A stretch of 41,505 nucleotides of DNA from Candidatus Solibacter sp. Lineage in GTDB: Bacteria > Acidobacteriota > Terriglobia > Bryobacterales > Bryobacteraceae. The notes beneath the pieces are model-generated. The model saw only the letters and a list, made by a program, of their open reading frames with translations, ran no database searches and was not told where the DNA came from. Below are positions 31,856-40,465 of this stretch, piece by piece. Both the position numbers and the translations under genes were made by a program. The stretch lies in contig PNKE01000022.1 in NCBI GenBank assembly GCA_013822245.1, positions 1-41,505 of the forward strand, given 5' to 3'. Numbering within the stretch: position 1 is the first letter of the stretch; every line of letters starts with the position of its first letter.

Positions 31856-32230
31856 GTGAAGCGGATCGAAAGGTCCGAACCAGCCGGAGTCAGGAGCCCC
31901 CACTTGGAATCGCCCAATCGACGTTTGATCCGTCCGCCTCTCGCCCAGGTGATCAAGGAAGCCAACAGCGTCAGGGTTCCCCGTTCCACCAGCGGCCCCG
32001 TCAAACCGGTGAAGGCCAAACAGACACCGCCCGACACCACCAACGCGGAGAACTTTTACTACGTCAAACAGATGCAGTCGAAGACGCCAATGGTGATTGT
32101 GCTGCTGGACGGCGAGGAGTTGCACGGCACGATCGAGTGGTACGACAAGCTGTGCCTGAAAGTAAACCGCGAGGACGGTCCGAACCTGCTGGTTTACAAG
32201 TCCTACATCAAGTACCTCCACAAGGCCTGA
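31856..32230 (+). CDS. hfq: Hfq-like (Sm-fold) RNA-binding protein with long N-terminal extension
   Basis: About 124 residues. The C-terminal 60 match the Hfq/Lsm fold: NAENFYYVKQMQ, MVIVLLDGEELHGTIEWYD (the Sm1 G-x-x-L-x-G-x-I pattern) and LLVYKSYIKYL where canonical Hfq has Y-K-H-A-I. The first 60 residues are basic, Pro/Arg/Ser-rich and presumably disordered. Hfq rings bind sRNA and mRNA in the cytoplasm. Loss of the His and Ala of the KHAI motif, part of the uridine-binding face, suggests altered specificity. The start is uncertain: GTG 31856 fits the promoter, and the frame is open to TTG 31784. Confidence 0.82.
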   Translation: MKRIERSEPAGVRSPHLESPNRRLIRPPLAQVIKEANSVRVPRSTSGPVKPVKAKQTPPDTTNAENFYYVKQMQSKTPMVIVLLDGEELHGTIEWYDKLCLKVNREDGPNLLVYKSYIKYLHKA

Positions 32231-32251
32231 TGGGCCTGAGGAAAGAACTCT

Positions 32252-32280
32252 TTGCAAATCCATACGTTTAGGTGTATGTA
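32252..32280 (+). promoter_or_regulatory. Putative promoter and operator-like dyad of the cytochrome c gene
   Basis: TTGCAA (32252-32257), 17 bp, TATGTA (32275-32280). The dyad CATAC-N8-GTATG (32261-32265 and 32274-32278) fills the spacer and enters the -10, a typical place for a repressor site. The leader of about 45 nt ends in GGAGG before the ATG at 32334. Confidence 0.55.
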
Positions 32281-32333
32281 GTAACAACACCCGAACGCGC
32301 ACCGTTGCGCCTGGAAACGGGTATGGAGGATGC

Positions 32334-33314
32334 ATGAAGAGAGTGTTCCTGCGCGGCGGCCTGGCCGCCGTCGCGGTGATGATTGGCGGGGCCGGTTATC
32401 TGGCCTTGAAAGGGCCCGAAATGCGGCCGGCGCAGGACATCAAAGTCCCGATGACTGCGGAGCGTATTGAACGGGGGCGGTATCTATTTGAAAACGTGGC
32501 GCATTGCACGGGCTGCCATTCGCCGCGCGACTGGGGAAAATTCTCGGCGCCGGTCAATGCCGGCACGGTTGGCTCCGGCGTGGAGTTTCCCGCCGAACTC
32601 GGCCTGCCGGGCAGAATCGTCGCCACCAACCTGACCCCGGACCCGGAAACCGGCCTCGGCAACTGGACCGACGGCGAGAAGATCCGGGCCATCCGCGAAG
32701 GCGTCAGCCGCGACGGCCGGGCGCTGTTCCCTTTCATGCCATATCCGGCGCTGTCGAAACTCAGCGACGAGGACGTGGAGGCGATTGTCGCCTACATGAA
32801 TTCGCTCAAACCAGTCAGGAACAGCCTGCCGGTGACGAAACTGGACTTCCCGGTGAGCCTGATGGCCAAGTTCGCCCCGAAGCCGGTGCCCGGCAAGGTG
32901 ACCGCGCCCAGCCGCTCAGACAGGCTGGCCTACGGCCGCTACCTGGTGACGATCGGTGATTGCGCCGGCTGCCATACGCCGAAGGAACGCGGCAAGGATA
33001 TCGAAGGCAAGGAGTATGCCGGTGGTGAGGAGTTCCGCATCGCCGGATTCCTGGTCCGCAGCGCCAATATCACACCCGACAATGAGACTGGCATCGGCGG
33101 CTGGACCGAGGAGCGGTTCGTGGGCCAGTTCAAGAGCCACGCGGAGAAGACCTTCGACACGGCGCCCAAGGCGGTGCAGGCCAGTTTCACGCTCATGGGC
33201 TGGATGGATTACTCAAAGATGGATGAAGACGACCTGCGGGCGATGTACACCTACCTGAGGACGCTGAAGCCGGTTCACAATCCGGTGGAGCGGCACCCGC
33301 CGGTGGCGAATTAG
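32334..33314 (+). CDS. Membrane-anchored diheme c-type cytochrome
   Basis: About 326 residues. One N-terminal membrane segment (LAAVAVMIGGAGYLALKG) exports or anchors it in the periplasm. Two similar cytochrome c domains follow: heme sites C-T-G-C-H (58-62) and C-A-G-C-H (210-214), with likely Met ligands in FPFMPY (about 135) and LMGWMDY. The pattern is close to the cytochrome subunits of membrane alcohol/aldehyde or nicotinate-type dehydrogenases, but no dehydrogenase is adjacent, so the electron donor is unknown. GGAGG precedes the ATG, and a promoter with a dyad lies upstream. Confidence 0.93.
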   Translation: MKRVFLRGGLAAVAVMIGGAGYLALKGPEMRPAQDIKVPMTAERIERGRYLFENVAHCTGCHSPRDWGKFSAPVNAGTVGSGVEFPAELGLPGRIVATNLTPDPETGLGNWTDGEKIRAIREGVSRDGRALFPFMPYPALSKLSDEDVEAIVAYMNSLKPVRNSLPVTKLDFPVSLMAKFAPKPVPGKVTAPSRSDRLAYGRYLVTIGDCAGCHTPKERGKDIEGKEYAGGEEFRIAGFLVRSANITPDNETGIGGWTEERFVGQFKSHAEKTFDTAPKAVQASFTLMGWMDYSKMDEDDLRAMYTYLRTLKPVHNPVERHPPVAN

Positions 33315-33340
33315 GCCACCCGGATCAGGATACGGCGGCA

Positions 33341-33346
33341 TACAAT
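33341..33346 (+). promoter_or_regulatory. -10 box (TACAAT) of the tRNA-Pro gene
   Basis: TACAAT eight bases before the first tRNA nucleotide, so the transcript would begin almost at the mature 5' end. No clear -35. Confidence 0.5.
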
Positions 33347-33354
33347 AGAGGTGT

Positions 33355-33431
33355 CGGGGCGTGGCGCAGCCCGGTAGCGCATCTGCTTTGGGAGCAGAGG
33401 GTCGTCAGTTCGAATCTGACCGCCCCGACCA
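33355..33431 (+). tRNA. tRNA-Pro (anticodon UGG)
   Basis: Complete cloverleaf: acceptor CGGGGCG (33355-33361) pairs with CGCCCCG (33421-33427), D-arm GCGC...GCGC, anticodon stem TCTGC/GCAGA with loop TTTGGGA giving UGG at 33389-33391, and T-arm GTTCGAATC. Discriminator A and an encoded CCA are at 33428-33431. C1 at the acceptor end with G72 is typical of bacterial tRNA-Pro. It is a single-gene unit between the cytochrome and oxidoreductase genes. The following 33432-33490 shows no terminator. Confidence 0.97.
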
Positions 33432-33496
33432 TCCCTCCTCATCTTCCACTCCCAAACGAACCCTTCCCGTGGGCGACTCCAACCTGCCCGCAAAAC

Positions 33497-33534
33497 TGTC
33501 ATAGTATGTCCGAAGGACAGTACATGCCATGACA
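33497..33534 (+). promoter_or_regulatory. Compound dyad over the start of the oxidoreductase gene
   Basis: Inner perfect hairpin TGTCC-GAA-GGACA (33507-33519), outer arms TGTCAT (33497-33502) and ATGACA (33529-33534); the right outer arm includes the ATG. The likely ribosome-binding site AAGGA (33513-33517) lies in the loop and right inner stem. TAGTAT (33502-33507) is a possible -10. It could act as an operator or, if the transcript begins upstream of it, hide the ribosome-binding site. Confidence 0.5.
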
Positions 33535-34872
33535 ACCCCAAGACGACAGTTCGTGAAGACGGCCGCCGCTGCCATCGCCACCGCCCGATTGCCCATTCTC
33601 GGCGCCAATGACCGCGTTCAATTGGGCATCGTCGGCCTGGGCGGGCGCGGCAACGACCATATGCGCGACTACAATTCGCTGGACGACTGCCGCATCACGG
33701 CGGTCTGCGACGTCAACCAGGCGGCGCGCGAGCGGGCCGTGGCGACGGTGAGCAAGGCCAAGGGCCACAAGCCGGTGGAATTCACCGACATGCGCAAGCT
33801 GTTCGAGTCAAAGGAGATCGACGCCGTTTCCCTGCCCCTGCCCAACCACTGGCACGCGCTGGCGTCGATCTGGGCCTGCCAGGCGGGCAAGGACGTCTAT
33901 GTCGAAAAGCCGGCCAGCCACAACATGTTCGAGAGCCAGAAGATGGTGGAGGCGGCGCGCAAGTACAAGCGGATGGTGCAGGTGGGTTCGCAGAGCCGGT
34001 CGATGCCGCATAAGATCCGGGCCGTCCAGTTGCTGAGGGAAGGCGCCATCGGCACGATCGTCGGCGTGCGGGTGCTGTGTTTCCGCCGCCGGTTCTCGAT
34101 CGGCCACACGCCGGATCAGCCCGTTCCGCCGGGGGTGGACTGGAGCGGATTCCTCGGACCGGCCCAGATGAAGCCGTACAGCCTGAACAAGTTCGATTAC
34201 AACTGGCACTGGTTCTGGGACACCGGCAACGGGGATATCGGCAACCAGGGCGTCCACGAGATGGATATCGCCCTCTGGGGACTGGGCCGCATGAACTGGC
34301 CGAAGAACGTGTTTTCCACCGGCGGCAAGTTCCTTTGGAAAGACGATCAGGAGACGCCCAACACCCAGCAGGCCACCTATACCTGGGACGACTGCCAGAT
34401 CGTGTTCGACGTCCGCAACCTGCCGACGCCGCCCGAGGGCCTGATCCCGATGACCGGGCCGAACTATGTCGGCGATATCTTCTTCGGCGACCTGGGCTTC
34501 ATGACGCTGGACCAGCGCGGCTATAAGGTATACAAGAGCGCCGCGGGCAACTTCGTCGGCGCACGTGGAGCCGGCGCGGGCGGGCGCGAGAAGTACGAAC
34601 TGCTGGAAGAGGGCAAGCCGCAGCCCGGCGACACCGCGCCGCACATGAAAAACTTCCTGGATGCGGTGAAGTCGCGCGACCATACCAAGCTGACCGCCGA
34701 GATCGAAACCGGCGTCCGGTCTGCTTCGTTCTGCCACCTGGCGAATATCTCCTACCAGGCCCGGCGGCCGTTGAACATCGACGCCAACGGCAAGTTCATC
34801 GGCGACGCCGAGGCCAACCGGATGCAGACGCGGAACTACCGCGCGCCGTATGTTGTACCCGACAGGGTCTAA
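33529..34872 (+). CDS. Tat-exported Gfo/Idh/MocA family oxidoreductase
   Basis: About 447 residues. Twin-arginine leader TPRRQFVKTAAAAIATARLP, then a Rossmann domain (QLGIVGLGGRGNDH) with the family motif VEKPASHN (E-K-P), and a C-terminal alpha/beta domain with GDIGNQGVHEMDIALWGLGR. The larger, exported subgroup is abundant in Planctomycetes and Acidobacteria and acts on sugars or sugar derivatives, with NAD(P) thought to be carried in folded. Substrate unknown. It ends 4 bp into the convergent second oxidoreductase. Confidence 0.94.
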   Translation: MTTPRRQFVKTAAAAIATARLPILGANDRVQLGIVGLGGRGNDHMRDYNSLDDCRITAVCDVNQAARERAVATVSKAKGHKPVEFTDMRKLFESKEIDAVSLPLPNHWHALASIWACQAGKDVYVEKPASHNMFESQKMVEAARKYKRMVQVGSQSRSMPHKIRAVQLLREGAIGTIVGVRVLCFRRRFSIGHTPDQPVPPGVDWSGFLGPAQMKPYSLNKFDYNWHWFWDTGNGDIGNQGVHEMDIALWGLGRMNWPKNVFSTGGKFLWKDDQETPNTQQATYTWDDCQIVFDVRNLPTPPEGLIPMTGPNYVGDIFFGDLGFMTLDQRGYKVYKSAAGNFVGARGAGAGGREKYELLEEGKPQPGDTAPHMKNFLDAVKSRDHTKLTAEIETGVRSASFCHLANISYQARRPLNIDANGKFIGDAEANRMQTRNYRAPYVVPDRV

Positions 34873-35885
34873 CGGACCATCCGCGCGGCGGTGATGAGCG
34901 TCTCCTGAACGGCGAGTTCCTCGTCGAGCGTGACGCTCAATTTGGCCTCGCCGCGGATGGCGCGGGCGAGTTCGGCGATATCGCCAACATAGCGTTCATA
35001 GGGCGGCAGAGCCACCTTCTGCCGTCCTATCTTATATGGACCGGCGGGGGCGGCGAGGTCGATTTCCAAAGTCGGCGGCTCGATGGGACGGACGACGGCG
35101 GTGCCCTTCGATCCCATGATTTCGAGCGCGCGGTGGGCGTTGGCGTTGGGCTGAAGCACGCTCGACGTGATGACGGCCATGGCGCGGGGGAATTCGAGGA
35201 CGGCGGCGGTATTGTCCTTGAGTTTGTCGGCGAACGCGCCGTCGTGGCGAAGGAACGGCGTGATGCGCTGTGGACGGCCGAGGGTGCGGACAACCATGTC
35301 GATCAGGTGCGCGCCCTGCTCGAACATCTGGCCGCCGGAGAACAGGTCCCACTCGGGCCGGCGGTCGGCGCCGATCAACGTGTTCATCCGGGCGTGGATC
35401 ATGTATACATCGCCGAGCCAGCCCTGCTTCGCCGCCTCGATGGCGCGGACCACGGCGGGGTTGAAGCGCCACATATAGCCGGTCTGGAGATGGAGATTCT
35501 TGCTGCGGGCCACATCGACAATGGCGCGGAAGCCTCGAATGTTGTCCGACGGGGGCTTTTCGATATGGACGTGCTTGCCGGCCTGGACGGCTTCCAGGGC
35601 GAGCGGCTCGTGGCGCGGAACGTCGCTTTCGATGAAGATGGCCTCGACCTGCGGGTCGGCGAGGATCTCGCGCTTCTCGCGCCAGCGTAGATTGCGGGCG
35701 GCGTATTCGGCCCGGACCTTCGGGTTATCCTCCCACGCGCCGACGAGTTCGTAGTCGGGCGACGATGCGACCAGACGGAGTTTTTCGGATGCGTGTGCGT
35801 GGGCCAGTCCAAGGAAAGCGGCGCGGACCCGGCGCGAAGGCTGGATGGCGGCGGCCGAAACGGAGAGAAATTCCCTGCGGTTCAT
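34869..35885 (-). CDS. Gfo/Idh/MocA family oxidoreductase, Tat-type leader
   Basis: About 338 residues. The leader NRREFLSVSAAAI is twin-arginine-like but its hydrophobic part is short. The Rossmann region is RAAFLGLAHAHASEKLRLVA, with the E-K-P motif in HIEKPPSDN, followed by the C-terminal barrel domain (GGQMFEQGAHLIDMVVRTLG). The start at 35885 is chosen because the ATG at 35897 lies inside the -10 palindrome. Similar genes occur in sugar-acid or inositol-type catabolic loci. It shares a promoter palindrome with the fumarylacetoacetase-family gene, so the two are probably co-regulated. Confidence 0.9.
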   Translation of the reverse strand: MNRREFLSVSAAAIQPSRRVRAAFLGLAHAHASEKLRLVASSPDYELVGAWEDNPKVRAEYAARNLRWREKREILADPQVEAIFIESDVPRHEPLALEAVQAGKHVHIEKPPSDNIRGFRAIVDVARSKNLHLQTGYMWRFNPAVVRAIEAAKQGWLGDVYMIHARMNTLIGADRRPEWDLFSGGQMFEQGAHLIDMVVRTLGRPQRITPFLRHDGAFADKLKDNTAAVLEFPRAMAVITSSVLQPNANAHRALEIMGSKGTAVVRPIEPPTLEIDLAAPAGPYKIGRQKVALPPYERYVGDIAELARAIRGEAKLSVTLDEELAVQETLITAARMVR

Positions 35886-35895
35886 GTTGTTGGGC

Positions 35896-35903
35896 ATTAT
35901 AAT
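35896..35903. promoter_or_regulatory. Bidirectional -10 element (palindrome CATTATAATG)
   Basis: The palindrome 35895-35904 gives TATAAT on the plus strand (35898-35903) and TATAAT on the minus strand (35901-35896). Start codons lie 11 nt away at 35915 (+) and 10 nt away at 35885 (-), so both transcripts would have leaders of only a few bases. No good -35 is visible on either side. Confidence 0.65.
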
Positions 35904-35914
35904 GCGGAACTAGC

Positions 35915-36775
35915 ATGAAACTCACACGCCGTTCCGCAATGGCCCTGCCGCTGGCATCGGGCCTGGCCGCACAGAACCGCCCCATCGCCGAGGTCAAGGG
36001 CAATGAGGTGAAGCACTTTGTCCGGTTCGAGCGCGGCGGCAGGGCTGCTTACGGGTTGCTTGCCGGCGAGTTCATCACCGAGTTGACGGGTGCGCCGTGG
36101 GCGGGCGGGGTGGCGGCCGGACGGTCACATAACGTCTCGGCGGTGAAGCTGCTGTACCCGTGCGAACCGTCGAAGGTGCTGGCCGTGGGATTGAACTACA
36201 AGAGCCACATCGGCAACCGGCCCGCGCCGTCGCGGCCTGAGTTCTTTTTCAAACCCATCACCAGCCTGCAGAATCCGGGCGATCCGATCATCCTCCCGAA
36301 GGACTCGAAGAACACGCATTACGAAGCCGAGCTTGTCATCGTCATCGGCAGGAAGCTGAAAAGCGTCTCGCGCGCCGAGGCCGAGGCGGGCATCTTCGGC
36401 TACACCTGCGGCAACGACGTGAGCGAGCGCGACTGGCAGAACGGCCCGGACAAAGACCTGCAATGGTGGCGGGCCAAGGGGGCGGATACGTATGGGCCGA
36501 TGGGCCCGGTGATCGCCGTGGGATTCAAGCCGGGTCCGCGGACACAGATCAGTTCGCGGCTGAACGGCGAGGTGAAGCAAAAGCAGGTGCTGTCGGACCT
36601 GCTGTTCGACTGCCCGGCCATCGTCGAGTTCGCCGCCCGCTACGTAACGCTGATGCCGGGCGACGTGATCTTCACCGGCACGCCGGGGACGACATCGGCG
36701 ATGAAGCCGGGCGACACGATTGAGGTGGAGATCTTCGGAATCGGAACTCTGAAAAACCCGGTGACCATGGCGTGA
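35915..36775 (+). CDS. Fumarylacetoacetate hydrolase family protein with Tat-like leader
   Basis: About 286 residues. FAH-fold motifs are clear: AVGLNYKSHIGN, HYEAELVIVIGRKL and CGNDVSERDWQ (acidic metal ligands), FTGTPGTTSAMKPGD and a C-terminal IGTLKNPV. Family members hydrolyse or decarboxylate beta-dicarbonyl compounds, for example in aromatic or sugar-acid breakdown (2-keto-3-deoxy acids). The N-terminus LTRRSAMALPLASGLAAQ looks like a Tat signal, unusual for this normally cytoplasmic family. It is divergent from, and shares the -10 palindrome with, the second Gfo/Idh/MocA gene. Confidence 0.92.
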   Translation: MKLTRRSAMALPLASGLAAQNRPIAEVKGNEVKHFVRFERGGRAAYGLLAGEFITELTGAPWAGGVAAGRSHNVSAVKLLYPCEPSKVLAVGLNYKSHIGNRPAPSRPEFFFKPITSLQNPGDPIILPKDSKNTHYEAELVIVIGRKLKSVSRAEAEAGIFGYTCGNDVSERDWQNGPDKDLQWWRAKGADTYGPMGPVIAVGFKPGPRTQISSRLNGEVKQKQVLSDLLFDCPAIVEFAARYVTLMPGDVIFTGTPGTTSAMKPGDTIEVEIFGIGTLKNPVTMA

Positions 36776-36847
36776 GCCGGGGGCCGATAACGCCCGCCGA
36801 ATTCGGACCTCTTCGTCTGTGATAAACTTGTACTTCGAGCGCCATAG

Positions 36848-37489
36848 ATGCCGGTCCGGGTGAGCGAGGCTTTCATTCTTCGAACCTACCCGTTCCAGGA
36901 AGGGGACCTCGTCGTCAGTTTCTTCACCCGGGATCATGGCAGGCTCCGGGGTGTCGCGAAAAGGGCGCGGCGCCTCAAAAGCGCGTTTGGTTCGAGTCTC
37001 GAGCGGCTCTCTCAGGTCCAAGTCAGTTACCTGCAGAAGGAGACGCTGGAGCTGGTCCGGATCGACGGCTGCGATTTGGTGCAATCGCAGTTCGGTCTTT
37101 CATCGGACTTCGACGCCGGCGTCGTGCTCGATTACATCGCGGAGGTTTCTGAACAGTTGTTGCCGCCCGCCGAGCCGAACGAGCGCTACTTCCGGTTGCT
37201 GGCCGCCGTGCTGGCGGACCTGCGCGCGTCTGGCGCCAGTGGCGTGTGGCGCGCGGCCACGTACTTCAGCTATTGGGCGGTCAGACTGTCCGGCTTCCTG
37301 CCGGAGTTCCGGATTTCCGAACAGTCGCAGATCCTCGCCGCCGGAATTGCCAACACCCCCGTCTCCAGCCTCGCTTCCGGGCCGTGGCCCAAGTCCACCG
37401 GATCGGACCTCAGGAAAGCGTTGATCAGGGAGATCGAACTCCACATCGAGCGGCGCCTGTTGACCGCGCCGGTGCTGGAGGCTCTCTAA
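36848..37489 (+). CDS. recO: DNA repair protein RecO
   Basis: About 213 residues. It loads RecA with RecR at gaps in the RecF pathway. The N-terminal OB-fold is recognisable (EAFILRTYPFQEGDLVVSFF and HGRLRGVAKRARR), followed by the helical domain. The family's C-terminal zinc cysteines are not present, which occurs in many RecO proteins. TGTGATAAACT about 20 nt upstream is a possible extended -10. It leads a housekeeping run with glyQ 12 nt after its stop. Confidence 0.9.
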   Translation: MPVRVSEAFILRTYPFQEGDLVVSFFTRDHGRLRGVAKRARRLKSAFGSSLERLSQVQVSYLQKETLELVRIDGCDLVQSQFGLSSDFDAGVVLDYIAEVSEQLLPPAEPNERYFRLLAAVLADLRASGASGVWRAATYFSYWAVRLSGFLPEFRISEQSQILAAGIANTPVSSLASGPWPKSTGSDLRKALIREIELHIERRLLTAPVLEAL

Positions 37490-37501
37490 GAAGATTCCCG
37501 C

Positions 37502-38416
37502 ATGGATTGCTATCAGGACACACTCTTCAAACTGAAAAAGTTCTGGGCCAGCCGAGGCTGCGTGGTCCAGGAGCCCTACGACGTGGAGGTCGGCGCCGGC
37601 ACGATGTGCCCGGAGACGTTTCTGCGCGTGCTGGGGCCGAAGCCCTATAACGTCGCCTATGTCCAGCCGTCGCGCCGCCCGGCCGACGGCCGTTATGGCG
37701 AGAACCCGAACCGGCTCTACAAGCATTCGCAGCTTCAGGTGATCCTCAAACCGGCGCCGGCCAATGTGATGGATCTCTATCTCGAATCGCTGGAAGCTAT
37801 CGGTATCAACCTGTCGCAGCACGACCTGAAGTTCGAGGAAGACAACTGGGAGTCGCCCACCCTCGGCGCCTGGGGCATCGGCTGGCAGGTGATGCTCGAC
37901 GGTTTGGAGATCACACAGTTCACGTACTTCCAGCAGTGCGGCGGCGTGGACTTGGACCTGGTGCCGGCGGAGCTGACCTACGGACTGGAACGGCTCACGG
38001 CGTTCCTGCAGGACCGCAAGTCGGTTTACGACATTGAATGGGTGAAGGGCGTCAGCTACGGCGACGTGCGGTTCCGCGAGGAGCAGCAGTTCTCGGTCTA
38101 CAACTTCGAGATGGCCGACACGGCGATGCTGTGGCAGTTGCTCGATATCCACGAAAAAGAGGCGCAGAGGCTGATCGACGCCTACCGCGTGGTCGACGCT
38201 GAAGCCGACCCGGCCTCGAAGAAGCGTTTCCCGCTGCTGGCCGCCTACGACCACGTGTTGAAGTGCTCGCATACGTTCAACCTGCTGGACTCGCGGGGCG
38301 CGATTTCGGTGACCGAGCGGGTGGGCGTGATCGGCCGCGTCAGAAAACTGGCCGTGGGCACGGCCACAGCATGGTGTGACCAACAGCGGCTTCTGGCCGC
38401 GGAGGTGGCGGCATGA
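37502..38416 (+). CDS. glyQ: Glycyl-tRNA synthetase alpha subunit
   Basis: About 304 residues. Class II catalytic subunit of the tetrameric bacterial enzyme that charges tRNA-Gly. Characteristic segments: [60 protein letters not shown] and [12 protein letters not shown]. Its stop overlaps the glyS start as ATGA, so synthesis of the two subunits is coupled. Confidence 0.97.
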   Translation: MDCYQDTLFKLKKFWASRGCVVQEPYDVEVGAGTMCPETFLRVLGPKPYNVAYVQPSRRPADGRYGENPNRLYKHSQLQVILKPAPANVMDLYLESLEAIGINLSQHDLKFEEDNWESPTLGAWGIGWQVMLDGLEITQFTYFQQCGGVDLDLVPAELTYGLERLTAFLQDRKSVYDIEWVKGVSYGDVRFREEQQFSVYNFEMADTAMLWQLLDIHEKEAQRLIDAYRVVDAEADPASKKRFPLLAAYDHVLKCSHTFNLLDSRGAISVTERVGVIGRVRKLAVGTATAWCDQQRLLAAEVAA

Positions 38417-40452
38417 GCGAGCGACTGCCCTTCCTGTTTGAACTCGGCGTGGAAGAGATCCCGCACTGGATGATCACGCCCGCCCTGGCCGAGCTTGAAA
38501 AACTGTTTACCGCGTTCCTCGAAGAGAACCGCCTCGCCTGCTCGCCGCTTCGTTTCGACGCCACGCCGCGGCGGCTGGTGCTCGGGACCGACGCGATCGA
38601 GACCCGCCAGCAGGACCGCGAGGAAGTGGTCATGGGACCGCCCAAGTCGGCCGGCCCTGGCGCGGCGATGGGTTTCGCGAAGAAGAACGGCGTCGCTGTG
38701 GAAGACCTGGGTACGGAGACCACGGCCAAGGGCGAGTACTTCGCGCTGCGCCGCACCGTCCCCGGCAAGCCCACCAGCGAACTGCTGGCGTCGGCTTTGC
38801 CCGCGCTGATCGCCCGCATCCCCTGGCCCAAGGCGATGTACTGGACCGGCAAGGACGGCGTGCGGTTTATCCGGCCCATCCGCTGGGTGGCGTGCCTGCT
38901 GGGCGACCAGATCGTCGACTTTGAAGTCGGCGGCGTGCGCTCGGGCGCTCTGTCCTGCGGCCACCGCCGGATGGGCTCGCGCGAAATCGCCTTCGATCAT
39001 GCGAACTACGAGGAGCGGCTGAAGAAGAACGGCGTCATCCTGAGCGCCGCTGAACGCCGCAAAAGGATCGAATCGGGCATAAAGAAGCTGCTGAAGGACA
39101 CCGGCTACACGCTGGTGGCCGACGAGGAGCTGCTCGACGGCCTGGTCTACCTGACCGAGTTCCCGACGCCCATCCTGGGTGCGTTCGACGCCAGGTTCCT
39201 CGACCTGCCGCGCGAAGTGCTGACGACCGTGATGCGCCACCATCAGCGCTATTTCACCCTGTCGCAGGACGACGGTTCGATGGCGCCGGCCTTCATCGCC
39301 GTGATGAACATCAAGGCCGACCGCCAGGGCTATGTCCGCAAGGGCAACGAGCGCGTGCTGGAAGCGCGGTTCAACGATGCGCGGTTCTTCTGGGAATTCG
39401 ACCAGCAGAAGCCCGTCGCCGCCCGCGTCAGCGATCTGAAGAGCGTCACCTTTCAGGCCAAGCTGGGTTCGTACTACGACAAGGCCGGGCGCATGAAGTC
39501 GCTCGCCGCCGAACTCGCCAAGGCGCTGGGCGCGGATGAAGTTGCCTGCGTGCGCGCCGCCGAGTTGTGCAAGTGCGACCTCACTACGGAAATGGTGAAG
39601 GAACTCACCGAACTGCAGGGCGTCATGGGCGGACTCTATGCCCGTTCGCAGGGCGAGCCCGAAGAGGTGGCGCAGGCGATCTACTCGCACTACCTGCCGC
39701 AGAGCATGGAGGATCCGATCCCGGCAACGCTCGCCGGGAAGGTGGTTTCGCTGGCCGACAAACTGGACACGCTCAAAGCCTGTTTCTCGGTTGGCATGAT
39801 TCCCAGCGGGTCGAAGGATCCGTTTGCTTTGCGCCGCGCGGCGCAGGGCGTGGTGAAGATCCTGGTGGAGGGCCGGTTGGCGCTCGGCTTCGACGGGTTG
39901 CCGAAGGAACTCTCCGACTTCCTGTGGGAGCGGGTCCGCTACTACTTCCGCGACATCCGCAACTTCCGCTACGACGAGATCAACGCCGTACTGGCCGCGT
40001 CGCCGGCCAATCTGGCGGATTGCGAAGACCGGCTGTTCGCCTTGCGCATGGTCCGCCAGACGGAGAACTTCGAGCCGCTGGCCGCCAGCTTCAAACGCAT
40101 CCGGAATATTTTGAGGCAGGCCGGCGAGCCTGCCGGAGCCGTCGACTTGAATCTGCTCGAACATACCGCCGAAAAGGCGTTGTATGCCGAAGTGGAACAA
40201 CTTCAACCGCGGGTGGAAGCCTGCGCCGCTGCGCGCGATTACATCCGCGCGCTGCAGTTGATCGCAACCCTGCGCCCAGCCGCCGACAAGTTCTTCGACG
40301 ACGTGCTGGTGAACGCCCCGGAACCGGGCGTGCGCGCCAACCGGCTCAGCCTGCTGGGCCTCATTCTCAACGCTTTTTCCTCGGTCGCCGACTTCTCGGA
40401 GATCGTTACTGAATCAACCACTGAATCATCCAACTCTTCCTCAAACAATTAG
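38413..40452 (+). CDS. glyS: Glycyl-tRNA synthetase beta subunit
   Basis: About 679 residues, normal length. Recognised by [11 protein letters not shown]-type N-terminus ([15 protein letters not shown]), [38 protein letters not shown] and the HD-like segment [20 protein letters not shown], ending in an anticodon-binding-like helical domain. It binds tRNA and forms the alpha2beta2 enzyme with GlyQ. ppdK follows 13 nt after the stop. Confidence 0.97.
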   Translation: MSERLPFLFELGVEEIPHWMITPALAELEKLFTAFLEENRLACSPLRFDATPRRLVLGTDAIETRQQDREEVVMGPPKSAGPGAAMGFAKKNGVAVEDLGTETTAKGEYFALRRTVPGKPTSELLASALPALIARIPWPKAMYWTGKDGVRFIRPIRWVACLLGDQIVDFEVGGVRSGALSCGHRRMGSREIAFDHANYEERLKKNGVILSAAERRKRIESGIKKLLKDTGYTLVADEELLDGLVYLTEFPTPILGAFDARFLDLPREVLTTVMRHHQRYFTLSQDDGSMAPAFIAVMNIKADRQGYVRKGNERVLEARFNDARFFWEFDQQKPVAARVSDLKSVTFQAKLGSYYDKAGRMKSLAAELAKALGADEVACVRAAELCKCDLTTEMVKELTELQGVMGGLYARSQGEPEEVAQAIYSHYLPQSMEDPIPATLAGKVVSLADKLDTLKACFSVGMIPSGSKDPFALRRAAQGVVKILVEGRLALGFDGLPKELSDFLWERVRYYFRDIRNFRYDEINAVLAASPANLADCEDRLFALRMVRQTENFEPLAASFKRIRNILRQAGEPAGAVDLNLLEHTAEKALYAEVEQLQPRVEACAAARDYIRALQLIATLRPAADKFFDDVLVNAPEPGVRANRLSLLGLILNAFSSVADFSEIVTESTTESSNSSSNN

Positions 40453-40465
40453 GAGACCCTGTTCA

